DNA of 64,000 bases from CADCTB01 sp964479465 (GCA_964479465.1 CAYZMG010000012.1:1-64000), one strand, 5' to 3'. Shown: positions 45,666-54,885, counted from the stretch's first letter. Notes: generated by a model from the letters alone, not told the origin. Program-made: numbers and translations.

Positions 45666-45773
45666 TCCTCACCACCGATGCCAAGGCCGGCCCCTGACTT
45701 GACGGACCTCGTCGACCGCCCGCTCCCGCCGGGGTGCCGCGAGCCGCAGGCTTCTCAGCCAGAGTTCTCCGCC

Positions 45774-46047
45774 GTGACCAATGACTGCGCGCTCGTGGCG
45801 GCCGCCGTCCGGTGTCTCACTGACACCGGCTTCGAGGCGTGTCTGTTCGGGGCTGGGCCGAGCAGCTCCTGGGCCTTTACGATCCACGCCCCGCGGGGAT
45901 AGATCTGCTGGTCATCGACTCCAATCCCGACGCCTTGGAGGCCTGGCTTCACCACCATGACGAGATCGGCGCCAAGCGCTTTCCCCACAAGCGGGCGTTC
46001 CTGCTCGATGGCGTGCTTGTGGAGCTGTTCCTAGTCAACCGGGTCGG
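45774..46047 (+). pseudogene. Frameshifted nucleotidyltransferase-like remnant
   Basis: From GTG 45774 (TNDCALVAAAVRCLTDTGFE) the frame ACLFG breaks at a GGGG run (45850-45853). The next frame gives GWAEQLLGLYDPRPAGIDLL, the G-G-W-A-E...DIDLL pattern of nucleotidyltransferases. One missing G restores it. The 3' part is replaced by unrelated sequence. Confidence 0.55.
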
Positions 46048-46200
46048 GATGGACTGCGCGAGGACCGCATCCTCGACGAGGTCCGTGCCACGGGCGGCGA
46101 CGTGCGCCCGATCTGTGAGCCCTTTGGCCTCAGCGTCGAGGGCGCGCTCCGCTACACGTCGAGACTGGACCAAAGCGACACCACAGCCGGGCGCTGCTGA
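46048..46200 (+). pseudogene. C-terminal fragment of a mobile-element recombinase-type protein
   Basis: In a third frame DGLREDRILDEVRATGGDVR, then PICEPFGLSVEGALRYTSRL ends at TGA 46198-46200. This matches the C-terminal helix-turn-helix-like tail seen in actinobacterial plasmid and transposon recombinases. No upstream catalytic part remains, so it is a scar fused to the nucleotidyltransferase remnant. Confidence 0.45.
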
Positions 46201-46332
46201 TCGCACGATTCCGATCCCCTCGGACCCGTGCATCAACGAGTTCGTTTGAACCGATCCACGTGCGAAGGGCGCGGGTGACTGCCTCGAAGGCATGATCTCG
46301 TCGCGGCACGTGCCCCGTTTCAAGTCCTCGTC

Positions 46333-46758
46333 TTGCCCTTCCGGCGTATGGGGCAGTCCGCTGAGTTCTGCCTGCTGCGACGCACCGACGACGATGTGTG
46401 GCAGTGCGTTGCGGGCGGCGGCGAAGACCGCGAAGAGCCGCCGGACGCCGCTCGCCGCGAAGTTCGCGAGGAGCTGGGCCTGGATCAGGCCGACGAGCTT
46501 TATGCCCTGGACTCCCAGGGATCGGTTCCCGCGGAGTGTTTCCCAGCCCGGTCCAGTTGGCCCTCGGGCATGCTCACGATCCCCGAGTACTCCTTCGCCC
46601 TCGAGTGTCCCGGCAAGATCGTGCTGTCGTCCGAACACACCGAGCTGCGGTGGTGCGGCTTTGATGAAGCGCAGCGCATGCTTTGGTATGAGAGCAATCG
46701 GGCGGCTCTGCGAGAGCTGGTCGAGAGGCTGCAGCAGCATCGTCTGGCAGCGACCTAG
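46333..46758 (+). CDS. NUDIX hydrolase, 5' end uncertain
   Basis: The 141-residue sequence has the full Nudix box GGGEDREEPPDAARREVREE (then LGL) and a Trp-rich C terminus. The frame upstream also reads as protein (ARAPFQVLVLPFRR), but contains no ATG, GTG or TTG before a stop at 46276-46278. So either TTG 46333 is used or the true start was lost. It would hydrolyse a nucleoside diphosphate derivative. Confidence 0.7.
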   Translation: MPFRRMGQSAEFCLLRRTDDDVWQCVAGGGEDREEPPDAARREVREELGLDQADELYALDSQGSVPAECFPARSSWPSGMLTIPEYSFALECPGKIVLSSEHTELRWCGFDEAQRMLWYESNRAALRELVERLQQHRLAAT

Positions 46759-46906
46759 TGGAAGCACTGGCCCGCGACCCCTCGGCCCAACTACCTCAAC
46801 GATGGCGCCTCGCGTTCCGGAACCCAAGGGTCCGCGTAGGCTCGCGACCGGCTCCCGACCGCCAGTTCCCGCCCGAGGTTCCTTCAGTCTGCGTGAACCC
46901 AAGGTC

Positions 46907-48385
46907 TTAAACCGTCAACCTCTGATCTGTGTTGCAGAAGGCCCACTCGCCGGGGGCAACCACATGTTGGACGACGGCGGTGTGCTGGCCGACCTTCCAG
47001 AGGGCCCGGCCCTTGGACAGCTTGGGGAGAAGTTCGGCCTCGGCCTCGGTCAGCTGCAGCAGTTCGGCGGCCTGGGCCACCTCGGTGGTGGACTGACGGA
47101 AGAGCACCCGGCAGTCGGTGTCATGCAGCAGGCCCATGGCCACCTTGGCCGTGGTCGAGCCGTCGGCGGCCTGGGATGACAGGTCGCTGATGCGGTGGGC
47201 GATGGCCACGTTCACCACCCCGTACTGGCTGCACAGCTTGGTCGTGGCCTGGAAGTACAGCGCCACCCGCTCCTGGGCCAGCAGCGCCCAGGCCTCGTCG
47301 ATCACCTGGATGCGCCGGGGAGTCTCCGTGCCGTCGGGCACGGCCATGGCCGCTTGCAGCCAGCCGGTGGCCGCCACCATGACCAGGGTGAGGGCGGCGG
47401 GGTCATGGTGGACCGAGGACAGGTCGATGACCATGCCCCGACCCGACCAGTCGATGGGCACGGTCGACGGCCCGTCGAACATCCCCCGTAGCCGCCCCGA
47501 CAGCAACTTGTCGAAGGCCAGCAGCACGTGCTCGGCCCCGGCGGCGAGCTGTTCGGGCGTGCGCCGCAGCGGGTCCCGGCCCACCATCTCGGCGGTCGGA
47601 TGGGCCACCAGTTGGGCCACGTCGGCCAGGGTGGGGACATCGCGGCGGGGCAGCGCTCCGATGGCGGCCAGGGCCCAGCTGAGCACCGAGTCTTCGAGAC
47701 CGACGAGGTCGCGACCCATCACCGCCCCGATGAGCGCGCCGACCATCGTCGCCCGCCGGCCGGCCAGCTCGTCGGCGGTGGCCCACGCCGCGGCCGGGCC
47801 CGGCTCCAGGGGGTTGAGCCGGGTCGGGCCGCCCGGGTAGAGCGAGATCACGTCGAGGCCGAGGGCGGCGGCCAGGCCGTGGTACTCGCCCTTGGGGTCG
47901 CAGATGGCCGTCCACCGGGGCATGCCGCCGGGTGAGCGGAACACCCCGATGCAGCGGTAGAGGAACGTCTTCCACGACGTCGACTTGCCGGCCCGTGGAA
48001 CCCCGAGCACCAGACAGTTGGGCGAGTCGACCAGCTTCTGGGTGTAGGCCTCGAACGGGTCGAAGCAGAACGCGGCGCCCCCGGCCAGGTGGTCGGTGCC
48101 GAGCATCACCCCCCGACCACCGAGGCCCTCGGCCGCCTGGAACGGGTAGGCCGAGCACAGGTGCGCTGTTGTCGCCCGGTGGCGAGGGATGCGCAGGCCG
48201 GGTGTCCACAACGACCGTGCCGCCCGGGCGAGACCACCGCGGGTGGCGCCGGCTTGATCCGACGACTGGCGGTCACGCCGCCCGGTGCGGGCGTCATCCA
48301 GGTCGACGTCGCCGACCTCGTCGCGGCTGAGCATCACCGGCGCCCACGGGACGCGTCGCTTCGATCGACGGTCGGTCCTCGCCAT
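46907..48385 (-). CDS. VirB4/TraC-like conjugation ATPase
   Basis: The 492-residue ATPase powers the type IV channel. Walker A is LVLGVPRAGKSTSWKTF (~residue 125), Walker B RIQVIDEAWALLAQER (~358), followed by VNVAIAHRISDLSSQ and DTDCRVLFRQS typical of VirB4 C-terminal domains. The long N-terminal VirB4 domain is absent; in this system it is carried by the separate SCO6880-like protein upstream. ATG 48385 is 28 bases after that gene. Confidence 0.9.
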   Translation of the reverse strand: MARTDRRSKRRVPWAPVMLSRDEVGDVDLDDARTGRRDRQSSDQAGATRGGLARAARSLWTPGLRIPRHRATTAHLCSAYPFQAAEGLGGRGVMLGTDHLAGGAAFCFDPFEAYTQKLVDSPNCLVLGVPRAGKSTSWKTFLYRCIGVFRSPGGMPRWTAICDPKGEYHGLAAALGLDVISLYPGGPTRLNPLEPGPAAAWATADELAGRRATMVGALIGAVMGRDLVGLEDSVLSWALAAIGALPRRDVPTLADVAQLVAHPTAEMVGRDPLRRTPEQLAAGAEHVLLAFDKLLSGRLRGMFDGPSTVPIDWSGRGMVIDLSSVHHDPAALTLVMVAATGWLQAAMAVPDGTETPRRIQVIDEAWALLAQERVALYFQATTKLCSQYGVVNVAIAHRISDLSSQAADGSTTAKVAMGLLHDTDCRVLFRQSTTEVAQAAELLQLTEAEAELLPKLSKGRALWKVGQHTAVVQHVVAPGEWAFCNTDQRLTV

Positions 48386-48413
48386 CACGACAGCTCCTTC
48401 GCGGCTGCCTCGG

Positions 48414-49901
48414 TCAATGCAGGAGCCCCTTGGGGGCCACGCCCCGGGCCAGGGGCAGGCAGGCGCCGACACCCTCGGCCTGGCGGCCGTCGAGGGGGCG
48501 AAGCTCGATCTGACAGCCCGCCGCCACCTGGACGAGGTCGGCGCACGCCTTCTCCAGGGCCTCCTCACTGGCGGCGGCCACCGACACCAGACCGGCGAAC
48601 TCGAACTCGGAGAAGCCGGCCACCAGTTCCTCCTCCCGCTCCTCGACGGCGAGGGCGGCCCGGCGGTGCTGGGCGCCGACCCGGAAGCCGGTCTTGCGCC
48701 GGTGCTCGGCGTCGGACTCGAGCTTGGCCGCCTGGCGGGTGATGGTGCGCTGGCTGACCCGGGGCGGCACCGGCTGATAGGACACGGCCACGGTGCGCAC
48801 CGCCTTGCCGTAGAGGAGCAGGTCCGACATCCACGTGGCGCCGACTTCGGAGCGTGGCCATTCCCGGAAGTAGAAGCAGCGGTGGAACGAGCCGTCGACC
48901 TGCCAGTGCGACCACGTTGCCTTGGCGGCCAGCGGGCCACCGTCGCCCGGCTCCACCAGTCCGGCCCGGTCGCCCAGGCTGCGGCCCCGGCGGTCCAGAG
49001 TGGGGATGACCGTCGGGTCGAGGCGCACCCGCAGGGCCCGGGCCAGCTCATGGGGGGTGAGCGGCGCCGAAACGGCCAGCCCGGCCCGCTCCAGCCGGAC
49101 CCGCAGCAGGCCGACCTCGTTGACCAGTGCATCGATGGCCACGGCGTGGCGATCGCCGGCGGCGGCGACCTTGGCCCTGATCCGCCCAGCCGACACCACC
49201 ACGGTGACGAGGACCTCGTGGCGGGTGGCCACCGGTGCGCTGGTGCGCAGCAGTTGGCGGTAGGAGACGACGGCGGGGTCCTGGGGGTCGTCGATCATGT
49301 GCTCGGCCAGGTAGGCGTGCTGTTCCTCCATCCCCGCCGGCGCCGCCCACTCGCTCCAGCGGACCTCGATGACCGGGCCCCGCTCCTGGCAGAACGGGGC
49401 CAGGGCGTCGCCCCACATGGCCAGCAGGTTCTCCTGCTCGCCCCGCTCCACCAGGGCGAACTGGCGCCCGGCCACCTTGAGGCTGGCCGCGTAGGTGTCG
49501 GCCCGCTGGTCATGGACGACGGCCACCGGTGCGCCACGGTCCTCGCCGGCCACCAGGATCACCTGAGCGTCGAGGGGCGGCGGCAGGGGTGGAGTCGTCG
49601 CCAACGGCGCGGCGGTCCGGGTCAGCGGCGCCAGCCACACCTGGGCATTGCCACCGCCGGTGCGAACCCAGCGCCACACCGACGGCACCCACTCCAGCAG
49701 CGAACGTCCGCCGATCCTGACCAGGCCCAGCACGAGGCAGGCGACCATGGGCACCGCCGACGCCGACAACGCCACGCCCGCCTGCATGAGCAGCACGCCG
49801 ACGACGATGCCGAGGCCGAGCGTGACGATCTGGGGGCCGGCCAGGCCGAACATCCACCCGGTGCGGTCCTGGGGGTCGAGGCGATAGGTGCGCGGGCTCA
49901 T
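48414..49901 (-). CDS. SCO6880-family transfer protein
   Basis: The 495-residue protein starts SPRTYRLDPQDRTGWMFGLA, the hallmark N terminus of SCO6880 proteins, with two membrane helices (residues ~22-62). A large cytoplasmic part equivalent to the VirB4 N-terminal domain follows (RTVAVSYQPVPPRVSQRTIT). Its start overlaps the VirB6-like gene stop (ATGA). Confidence 0.85.
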   Translation of the reverse strand: MSPRTYRLDPQDRTGWMFGLAGPQIVTLGLGIVVGVLLMQAGVALSASAVPMVACLVLGLVRIGGRSLLEWVPSVWRWVRTGGGNAQVWLAPLTRTAAPLATTPPLPPPLDAQVILVAGEDRGAPVAVVHDQRADTYAASLKVAGRQFALVERGEQENLLAMWGDALAPFCQERGPVIEVRWSEWAAPAGMEEQHAYLAEHMIDDPQDPAVVSYRQLLRTSAPVATRHEVLVTVVVSAGRIRAKVAAAGDRHAVAIDALVNEVGLLRVRLERAGLAVSAPLTPHELARALRVRLDPTVIPTLDRRGRSLGDRAGLVEPGDGGPLAAKATWSHWQVDGSFHRCFYFREWPRSEVGATWMSDLLLYGKAVRTVAVSYQPVPPRVSQRTITRQAAKLESDAEHRRKTGFRVGAQHRRAALAVEEREEELVAGFSEFEFAGLVSVAAASEEALEKACADLVQVAAGCQIELRPLDGRQAEGVGACLPLARGVAPKGLLH

Positions 49902-51217
49902 GCCCCACCTCCTCCCGAAGTGCCGGCTTCAGCGGCGGCCTCCTTGGCCTTGCCGGACAGGGCCTTGGCCGCCCCTACCGGCACCATGACTGCGGCGGCG
50001 GGCCCGGCCGCTGCGCCCGCCCCGGCTGCTGCACCTCCGCCACTGGCCGCAGCACCGCCGGCCGCCCCACCGCCGGCTGCGGAGCCTGCGCTGGCCGAAG
50101 AGGCCGACCCACCGCCGAAACCGCCGGCCGTCGACCCGCCCCCTCCACCTGAGCCGCCACCACCTCCGCCACCCGTCGGTCCGCCACCCGTCGCGGCGCC
50201 CGTGCCCCCGCCTTCCCGGCCCGCTCCGCCGGCCAGTCGCTGCAGGCCCTTGGCGTAGTAGGCACCCTGCAGACCGGTCTGGGCGGCGCGGGCCGGGCCC
50301 CGGCTGATGCCCTGGGCCACCAGGGCGGCCTCGAACACCGGGATGAGCTTGAGCACCAGGAAGGGTGAGAAGGAGGCCAGCGACATCAACGTCACGCCGA
50401 CCACGACGGCCTGCAGGGTCAGGCCCGCCTGGGTCCCGAAGTCGCCGTCGGTGGGACCGCCGCCACCCAGGGCCGCCGCCCCCAGGCCCAGCGCCAGGGC
50501 GACGACGAACTTGCTGACGATGAGGGCGACCCCCAGGCGCACGAAGCTGTGCCAGACGCCCCGTAGCTGGGGCCACACCCGTACCGCCAGGCCGACGGGC
50601 GCGGCGGCGACGAGCAGGTAGATGAGCGAGGCCCGCACCATGAGCTCGATGTAGAGCAGGATCGACGAGACGATGAACAGCAGCACCCCGAGGAAGCCCA
50701 CGAAGCCCAGGGCCACGATCTGGGGCCCCTTGGTGAACCCCTCGAAGAACCGGGCCAAGCTCTCGGGAACAGTCGACAGCACGGCGGCAGACAGGGCGTC
50801 GGTGAGGCCGAGCAGGGCCCCGGTCCCCGCGAATAGGACCAGCATCCCGAACACCGACACCGGGACCTCGAGGAACGCCGTGCGCAGCATGACGGCCGGG
50901 TCGCCGGCCAGGAGGCCCTGGACGATGGCGAAGAGCAGGAACAGGACGAGGAACACCCCGGCCGCGGCGGCCACCACGCCGAGGATGGGCTTGGCCCGGG
51001 GCCCGGCGAACCACCCGCTGTCGATGTTGACCGAGGTCGAGGTGCCCAGGAACCCGAGCAGCTCGTCGCTCACCTTCTTGGCCGCATCGGCCAGCATGTC
51101 GGCGAAGCGGGACATGAAGAACTCGAAGGCCGACTTCGCCGCGCTGGAGGCCACGCCACCGAGGGCGTCGCCGACCGCGTTGAGCGGGTTGGGGATGTCA
51201 GCCAAGAACGGGCCCAT
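49898..51217 (-). CDS. VirB6/TrbL-like polytopic transfer protein
   Basis: The 439-residue protein has six or more membrane helices (for example FLVLFLLFAIVQGLLAG; FVGFLGVLLFIVSSILLYIE; LIYLLVAAAPVGLAVRVWPQ) and a long Gly/Ala/Ser-rich C-terminal tail (residues ~330-410). The tail is unusual and probably disordered in the cytoplasm. The inner-membrane channel position between pilin and SCO6880 genes supports VirB6. Confidence 0.85.
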   Translation of the reverse strand: MGPFLADIPNPLNAVGDALGGVASSAAKSAFEFFMSRFADMLADAAKKVSDELLGFLGTSTSVNIDSGWFAGPRAKPILGVVAAAAGVFLVLFLLFAIVQGLLAGDPAVMLRTAFLEVPVSVFGMLVLFAGTGALLGLTDALSAAVLSTVPESLARFFEGFTKGPQIVALGFVGFLGVLLFIVSSILLYIELMVRASLIYLLVAAAPVGLAVRVWPQLRGVWHSFVRLGVALIVSKFVVALALGLGAAALGGGGPTDGDFGTQAGLTLQAVVVGVTLMSLASFSPFLVLKLIPVFEAALVAQGISRGPARAAQTGLQGAYYAKGLQRLAGGAGREGGGTGAATGGGPTGGGGGGGSGGGGGSTAGGFGGGSASSASAGSAAGGGAAGGAAASGGGAAAGAGAAAGPAAAVMVPVGAAKALSGKAKEAAAEAGTSGGGGA

Positions 51218-51476
51218 GGTCCGCGCCCTCTCCTTCGCCTCGTCGCCCGCCGGCGTGCCACCCGACCAGCAACGCCCCGGCGATCAGCTCCGTGCCTAGC
51301 GCCAGAGCCACGCCCGGGGCGTATAGCGAGCTCGCTCCGCCGCCGCCCATGGCATCCAGCGCCGCGGTTGTGAGTGTCAGCACCCCGGCCACGGCGAGCA
51401 ACGCCACGCCTACGCCGATGAAGGCGACCATGACCACCAAGGCCAATGCCGCTCCCACCCGTCGCCGCGCCCTCAC
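51198..51476 (-). CDS. Small two-helix membrane protein of the transfer operon
   Basis: The 92-residue product from GTG 51476 has two hydrophobic helices (ALALVVMVAFIGVGVALLAV; VALALGTELIAGALLVGW). It overlaps the preceding gene by GTGA and the following gene by 20 bases. An accessory secretion-channel subunit is likely. Confidence 0.65.
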   Translation of the reverse strand: MRARRRVGAALALVVMVAFIGVGVALLAVAGVLTLTTAALDAMGGGGASSLYAPGVALALGTELIAGALLVGWHAGGRRGEGEGADHGPVLG

Positions 51477-52162
51477 GGCACCGCCTCGAAGCCGGCCAGG
51501 CGGGCGTCGAGCTCGGCCGGCGTCGCCGGGCTCTGGCGACCGGGGTCGGGCCGGGGGCCCGGTGCGTCGCTCTCGGCGGCAATGCGCCAGCCATCTCGCT
51601 CCCACACCAGCGTGAAGCTCTGGGTGACCCACTCCTCGTAGGTGGGGATGCCTCGGCCCGCGACCACCCCGACGTACCAGACATCTGCGCTGGCGGCGTC
51701 GGGGCCGTCCATCCGCACCCGTACGGCGAGGGGTGCCACCCGGTAGCTGATGGCGCCGACCGGCCACACCTTGCGCAGCGTGGCCAGCTTGGAGGTCATG
51801 GCGGCTACCAGTTGGTCGGCCGAGGCGCTCGACGCCATGGCCCGCTTGGCGGCCACGGCCCCGGCCTGATCCAGGGCGACCAGGGTGGCGTAGGTCTGGG
51901 CGAAGGCGGTGGCCGCCGCCTTGGCCCCGTCGCGGTCGTGGGCGAACCCCGTGGGAACGCCGGCGACGGTGGTGGTCACCCCGGCTCGAGTGGTGGCGAC
52001 CAACGTCGGTGGGGGTGAGCTGGCGGCCACCGCGGGCGCAGCGACGACCGGTACTGCTGCGTCGTGGGTCTGGCGGGAGCCGGGAAGGAGCAGCTGTCCG
52101 GCCGCCAGCACGACGACCGCACCGGCGACGGCCGCCAGAGTGATGCGGGTACGTCGGGTCAC
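51473..52162 (-). CDS. Membrane-anchored transfer protein, VirB8/conjugal NTF2-like
   Basis: From GTG 52162: TRRTRITLAAVAGAVVVLAA anchor, a Pro/Ala linker, then a soluble alpha+beta domain (AKAAATAFAQTYATLVALDQ, SADVWYVGVVAGRGIPTYEE, SFTLVWERDGWRI). One N-terminal helix plus an NTF2-like periplasmic fold is the architecture of VirB8-type proteins. 229 residues. Confidence 0.65.
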   Translation of the reverse strand: MTRRTRITLAAVAGAVVVLAAGQLLLPGSRQTHDAAVPVVAAPAVAASSPPPTLVATTRAGVTTTVAGVPTGFAHDRDGAKAAATAFAQTYATLVALDQAGAVAAKRAMASSASADQLVAAMTSKLATLRKVWPVGAISYRVAPLAVRVRMDGPDAASADVWYVGVVAGRGIPTYEEWVTQSFTLVWERDGWRIAAESDAPGPRPDPGRQSPATPAELDARLAGFEAVP

Positions 52163-52163
52163 G

Positions 52164-52496
52164 TCAGCCGGCGAAGAGGGTGTTGACAATGGTGGGGGAC
52201 AGGCCGGCGAGCAGGGCGCCGACGGCGCCGGCGACGGCGAAGTTGCGGCCCCGACCGGCCTGGTAGCCATTGCCGGCGTGCTGGGAGATGCCCCACACCG
52301 CAGCACCCACCAGCAGGCTGGCCAGCGAGCCCCACAGGGCGATCTGGGAGGTCCAGTTCAGGACCTTCTGGGCCAGGGCGCCGCCGGGCAGGCCGGTGGC
52401 GCTGGGGGTGACGGTGACCTGGGCGAGAACGCTGGCCACGGCCCGGACCGGGCGGGCCAGTGCCGGGCGGAGGGCGGCGAGGAAGCCAAGTAGCAA
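52164..52496 (-). CDS. DUF6112-like, pilin-like transfer protein (VirB2/TrbC position)
   Basis: From TTG 52496 (AAGGAG upstream) a 110-residue protein with two hydrophobic helices (TSQIALWGSLASLLVGAAVW; NFAVAGAVGALLAGLSPTIV) separated by a short polar loop, as in VirB2/TrbC pilins and DUF6112. It is first in the minus-strand transfer operon. Confidence 0.7.
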   Translation of the reverse strand: MLLGFLAALRPALARPVRAVASVLAQVTVTPSATGLPGGALAQKVLNWTSQIALWGSLASLLVGAAVWGISQHAGNGYQAGRGRNFAVAGAVGALLAGLSPTIVNTLFAG

Positions 52497-52942
52497 CGGG
52501 TTCTCCTTCGTGGTCGGCGCGGTACGGACCACTACGGGCGCGGCCGAGCGGCGATCCGGACAAGGAAATTCGGACCCGAGGAACATTTCGGTGTCCGACT
52601 CGGCCGACCGGCGCACCCGTAGTGCGTCGATGACGAACTTCTTCGACGCTGCGGTCCGAGCCGGCCAGGTTCGCCGCCAAACCGCTACCGACCCTCCCCG
52701 CGCGGCGTCGGCGGGTGCCTCGCGCCATGCACGACGACGCCCGCGCCGTCGGGATCTCCTGGTGGCACCGGGCGCTGGTGGCGTCAAGGGCCGCTGCGGG
52801 GCGCCGCTGGCGCAGCGCTCCTCGCTGGGGCGACGCCCCTCCCTTGACCCCCCGGCACGCCGGCGCCCTCGGGCTGGGCACCAACCTGATCCCCGCCTGT
52901 GGCCGCGGTGCGGCCCGGGGATCAGCTTGGAAGGCAATGCCG

Positions 52943-53701
52943 ATGGCGGCTGAGCCCGCTGCATCGTCGCCCGGATCGCCGGCGGTCATGGCCGGGTCCC
53001 CCTCGTCGGCAGTACGGCGGCGGGCGACCTACGGCCTGGTCTTCGGCGAGCCCCCGCCGCCGGGCCCACCTCGGCGGAGGACCGAAGCGCCGCCGGCGCA
53101 GCGGCGGACCCCAGTCGGCACGGAGCCGACCTCAGCCGGGCGCCCCCACGGCACCTACGCCAAGGCGGTCGTGGAGCGCTGCCGGTGCGATCGATGCACA
53201 GTCGCCCGTCGTGACTACGACCGCACGCGCCGTCGCGCTATTGCCCGGCCCGATGAGATCTGGCTCCCGTACGTGAGCGCGGTGCCGGCCCGTGACCATT
53301 TGGTGGCGCTGGCCGCGGCGGGGGTGGGCCTCAAGACGGTGGCCAGGTTGTCCGGGGTGTCCCACGGCAGCCTGAGCAAGATCGTCTACGGCGAGCCCGG
53401 GCGGGGGCGGCGGCCGTCTCGGCGTGTCCGGCCCGAGACCCTGGCCAGGATCCTGGCAGTGCGGGCCTGCGCTGTCCGGGGTGGCCAGCGAGTCGATGCC
53501 ACTCCGACGTGGCGGCTCCTTGACGAGCTCGTGGCCGCTGGCCACAGCCGTCGCTTCCTGGCCCGGGCCCTGGGGTCGCAGGCGGAGCAACCCTCGCTGC
53601 AGGTGGGACGGACCAAAGTCCGGGCGTCCACGGCCCGTTCGGTCGAGGAGCTTCACGCGCGGCTCAGGGGCCGACCGGCACGGCCGACGAGGACACGTTG
53701 A
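52943..53701 (+). CDS. HTH protein paired with WhiB
   Basis: The 252-residue protein has a cysteine knuckle (VERCRCDRCTVARRDYDR) and a helix-turn-helix (GLKTVARLSGVSHGSLSKIV), followed by a second HTH-like C-terminal region (LVAAGHSRRFLARALG). It is divergent from the transfer operon and overlaps whiB by TTGA, so the two regulators are coexpressed. ATG 52943 has GGAAGG upstream. Confidence 0.7.
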   Translation: MAAEPAASSPGSPAVMAGSPSSAVRRRATYGLVFGEPPPPGPPRRRTEAPPAQRRTPVGTEPTSAGRPHGTYAKAVVERCRCDRCTVARRDYDRTRRRAIARPDEIWLPYVSAVPARDHLVALAAAGVGLKTVARLSGVSHGSLSKIVYGEPGRGRRPSRRVRPETLARILAVRACAVRGGQRVDATPTWRLLDELVAAGHSRRFLARALGSQAEQPSLQVGRTKVRASTARSVEELHARLRGRPARPTRTR

Positions 53702-54252
53702 GCGCCGCCCTGCCCATGGAGGAGGTGCCGTTCCCCGCCGAGTGGACCTCCAGGGGCGCGTGCCAGCTCGTACCGACCGAGGTGTTCTTCCCAAGTCGCG
53801 GCCAGGCCGTGGAGCCGGCCAAGGACGTGTGCGGCGTCTGTCCCGTGCTCGCAGAATGTCGTGACTACGCGCTCGGGATCGCCGACCTGAAGGGGGTGTG
53901 GGGCGGCCTGACCGAGGCCGAGCGCAAGAAACTCCGGCGCCGGCGTGGCATGGCGCCGAAAGAGGCGCTGCGGGCGGAGGCGTCCGTGCGACGCCCAGGC
54001 CGCTCGGCGAAAGGCGAGCTGTACCGAACGCTGGTGGAGCTCGCTGCTAACCCGGGCCGCTGGGCTCGGGTGGCGTGGTACCCAGGGCCCCACACGGCTG
54101 CAGCGATGGCGGCGCGGCTGAACGCCGGGCTCGTCTCCGTGCCGGACGGCGACTGGGAATTTCTGGCGCGCTCCGATGACGGTGGTAGCGGCCTGTGGGC
54201 AGTGAGCCGACGCCACACATCCGGCGAGCGCTCGATCGAGATTGCCAGCTGA
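53698..54252 (+). CDS. WhiB-family iron-sulfur transcription factor with extra C-terminal domain
   Basis: Four cysteines (RGAC, CGVCPVLAEC) and the GVWGGLTEAERKKLRRRR turn and basic tail define a WhiB [4Fe-4S] regulator in the first ~85 residues. A further ~95 residues (ELYRTLVELAANPGRWARVA; DGDWEFLARSDDGGSGLWAV) form a separate domain not present in chromosomal WhiB proteins. The start is TTG 53698. It may control the divergent transfer operon. Confidence 0.85.
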   Translation: MSAALPMEEVPFPAEWTSRGACQLVPTEVFFPSRGQAVEPAKDVCGVCPVLAECRDYALGIADLKGVWGGLTEAERKKLRRRRGMAPKEALRAEASVRRPGRSAKGELYRTLVELAANPGRWARVAWYPGPHTAAAMAARLNAGLVSVPDGDWEFLARSDDGGSGLWAVSRRHTSGERSIEIAS

Positions 54253-54349
54253 GTTCCACTCCCTGTCGTTCTGCAGCCGGTGGTCTTGTCTCTACCGCGC
54301 GAGATCACCCGATCGGCCTGACTCGGCGAAATCAAGAGGCGCGGCGCAA

Positions 54350-54436
54350 ATGCCCCGACGCGAATGGCGCGGCGCCCCCGACCGGCACCACTGTGGCTAC
54401 GTCATCGTGGCCGGCCTGTGGGGCGGCCTGACCTAG
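54350..54436 (+). pseudogene. WhiB-like fragment
   Basis: The bases around 54409-54436 encode VAGLWGGLT followed by TAG, repeating the GVWGGLT turn of WhiB at 53895-53920. Only this piece is recognisable; the rest of 54253-54549 holds no gene. Confidence 0.35.
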
Positions 54437-54555
54437 CCCAGGGTGGCCGAGTAGGGAGGTTCTGGGGCGCGCAGTATGGGCGAGGTTGAGCGTTACCGCC
54501 CACTCCGGTGCAGGGCGCCCCATGACCAGGAAATCGAGCGTTCGATGCCAACGAC

Positions 54556-54885
54556 GCCCGGGCGACGATCATCGCCACCAGCAGTGAGTTGTAGGTCACC
54601 CTAGCCGCACGCGATTCCCTCGACGTCCCAGTACGCGTGGTGTCGATGCCGTCGTGGGAGCTCTTCGAGCAGCAGGACAAGGACTATCGAGGCTCCGTCC
54701 TACCGCAGAACCTGCCCACTCTGGCAGTGGAGGCTGGAGTGGCCATGGGATGGGATCGCTACGCGAACGACGTGGTGTCGATCGAGCGCTTCGGGGCCTC
54801 TGCGCCGGGGCAGACGGTGCTTGAAAAGCTCGGCATCACCCCGGCTAACGTCGCCGACCACCTGCGCAGGCTCATCGACGACTGA
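54556..54885 (+). pseudogene. Transketolase C-terminal remnant
   Basis: One frame reads ARATIIATSSEL, TAG (54592-54594), then VTLAARDSLDVPVRVVSMPS, WELFEQQDKDYRGSVLP, MGWDRYANDV, SIERFGASAPGQTVLEKLG: the last ~105 residues of transketolase with an in-frame stop and no active-site part. ATG 54646 or GTG 54637 could only start a useless 82-residue tail. It probably marks DNA rearranged near the right end of the element. Confidence 0.75.

Noticed and set aside
54637..54885. Independent 82-residue gene
   Set aside because: The sequence is the transketolase C terminus and similarity continues upstream through an in-frame stop, so it is a remnant.
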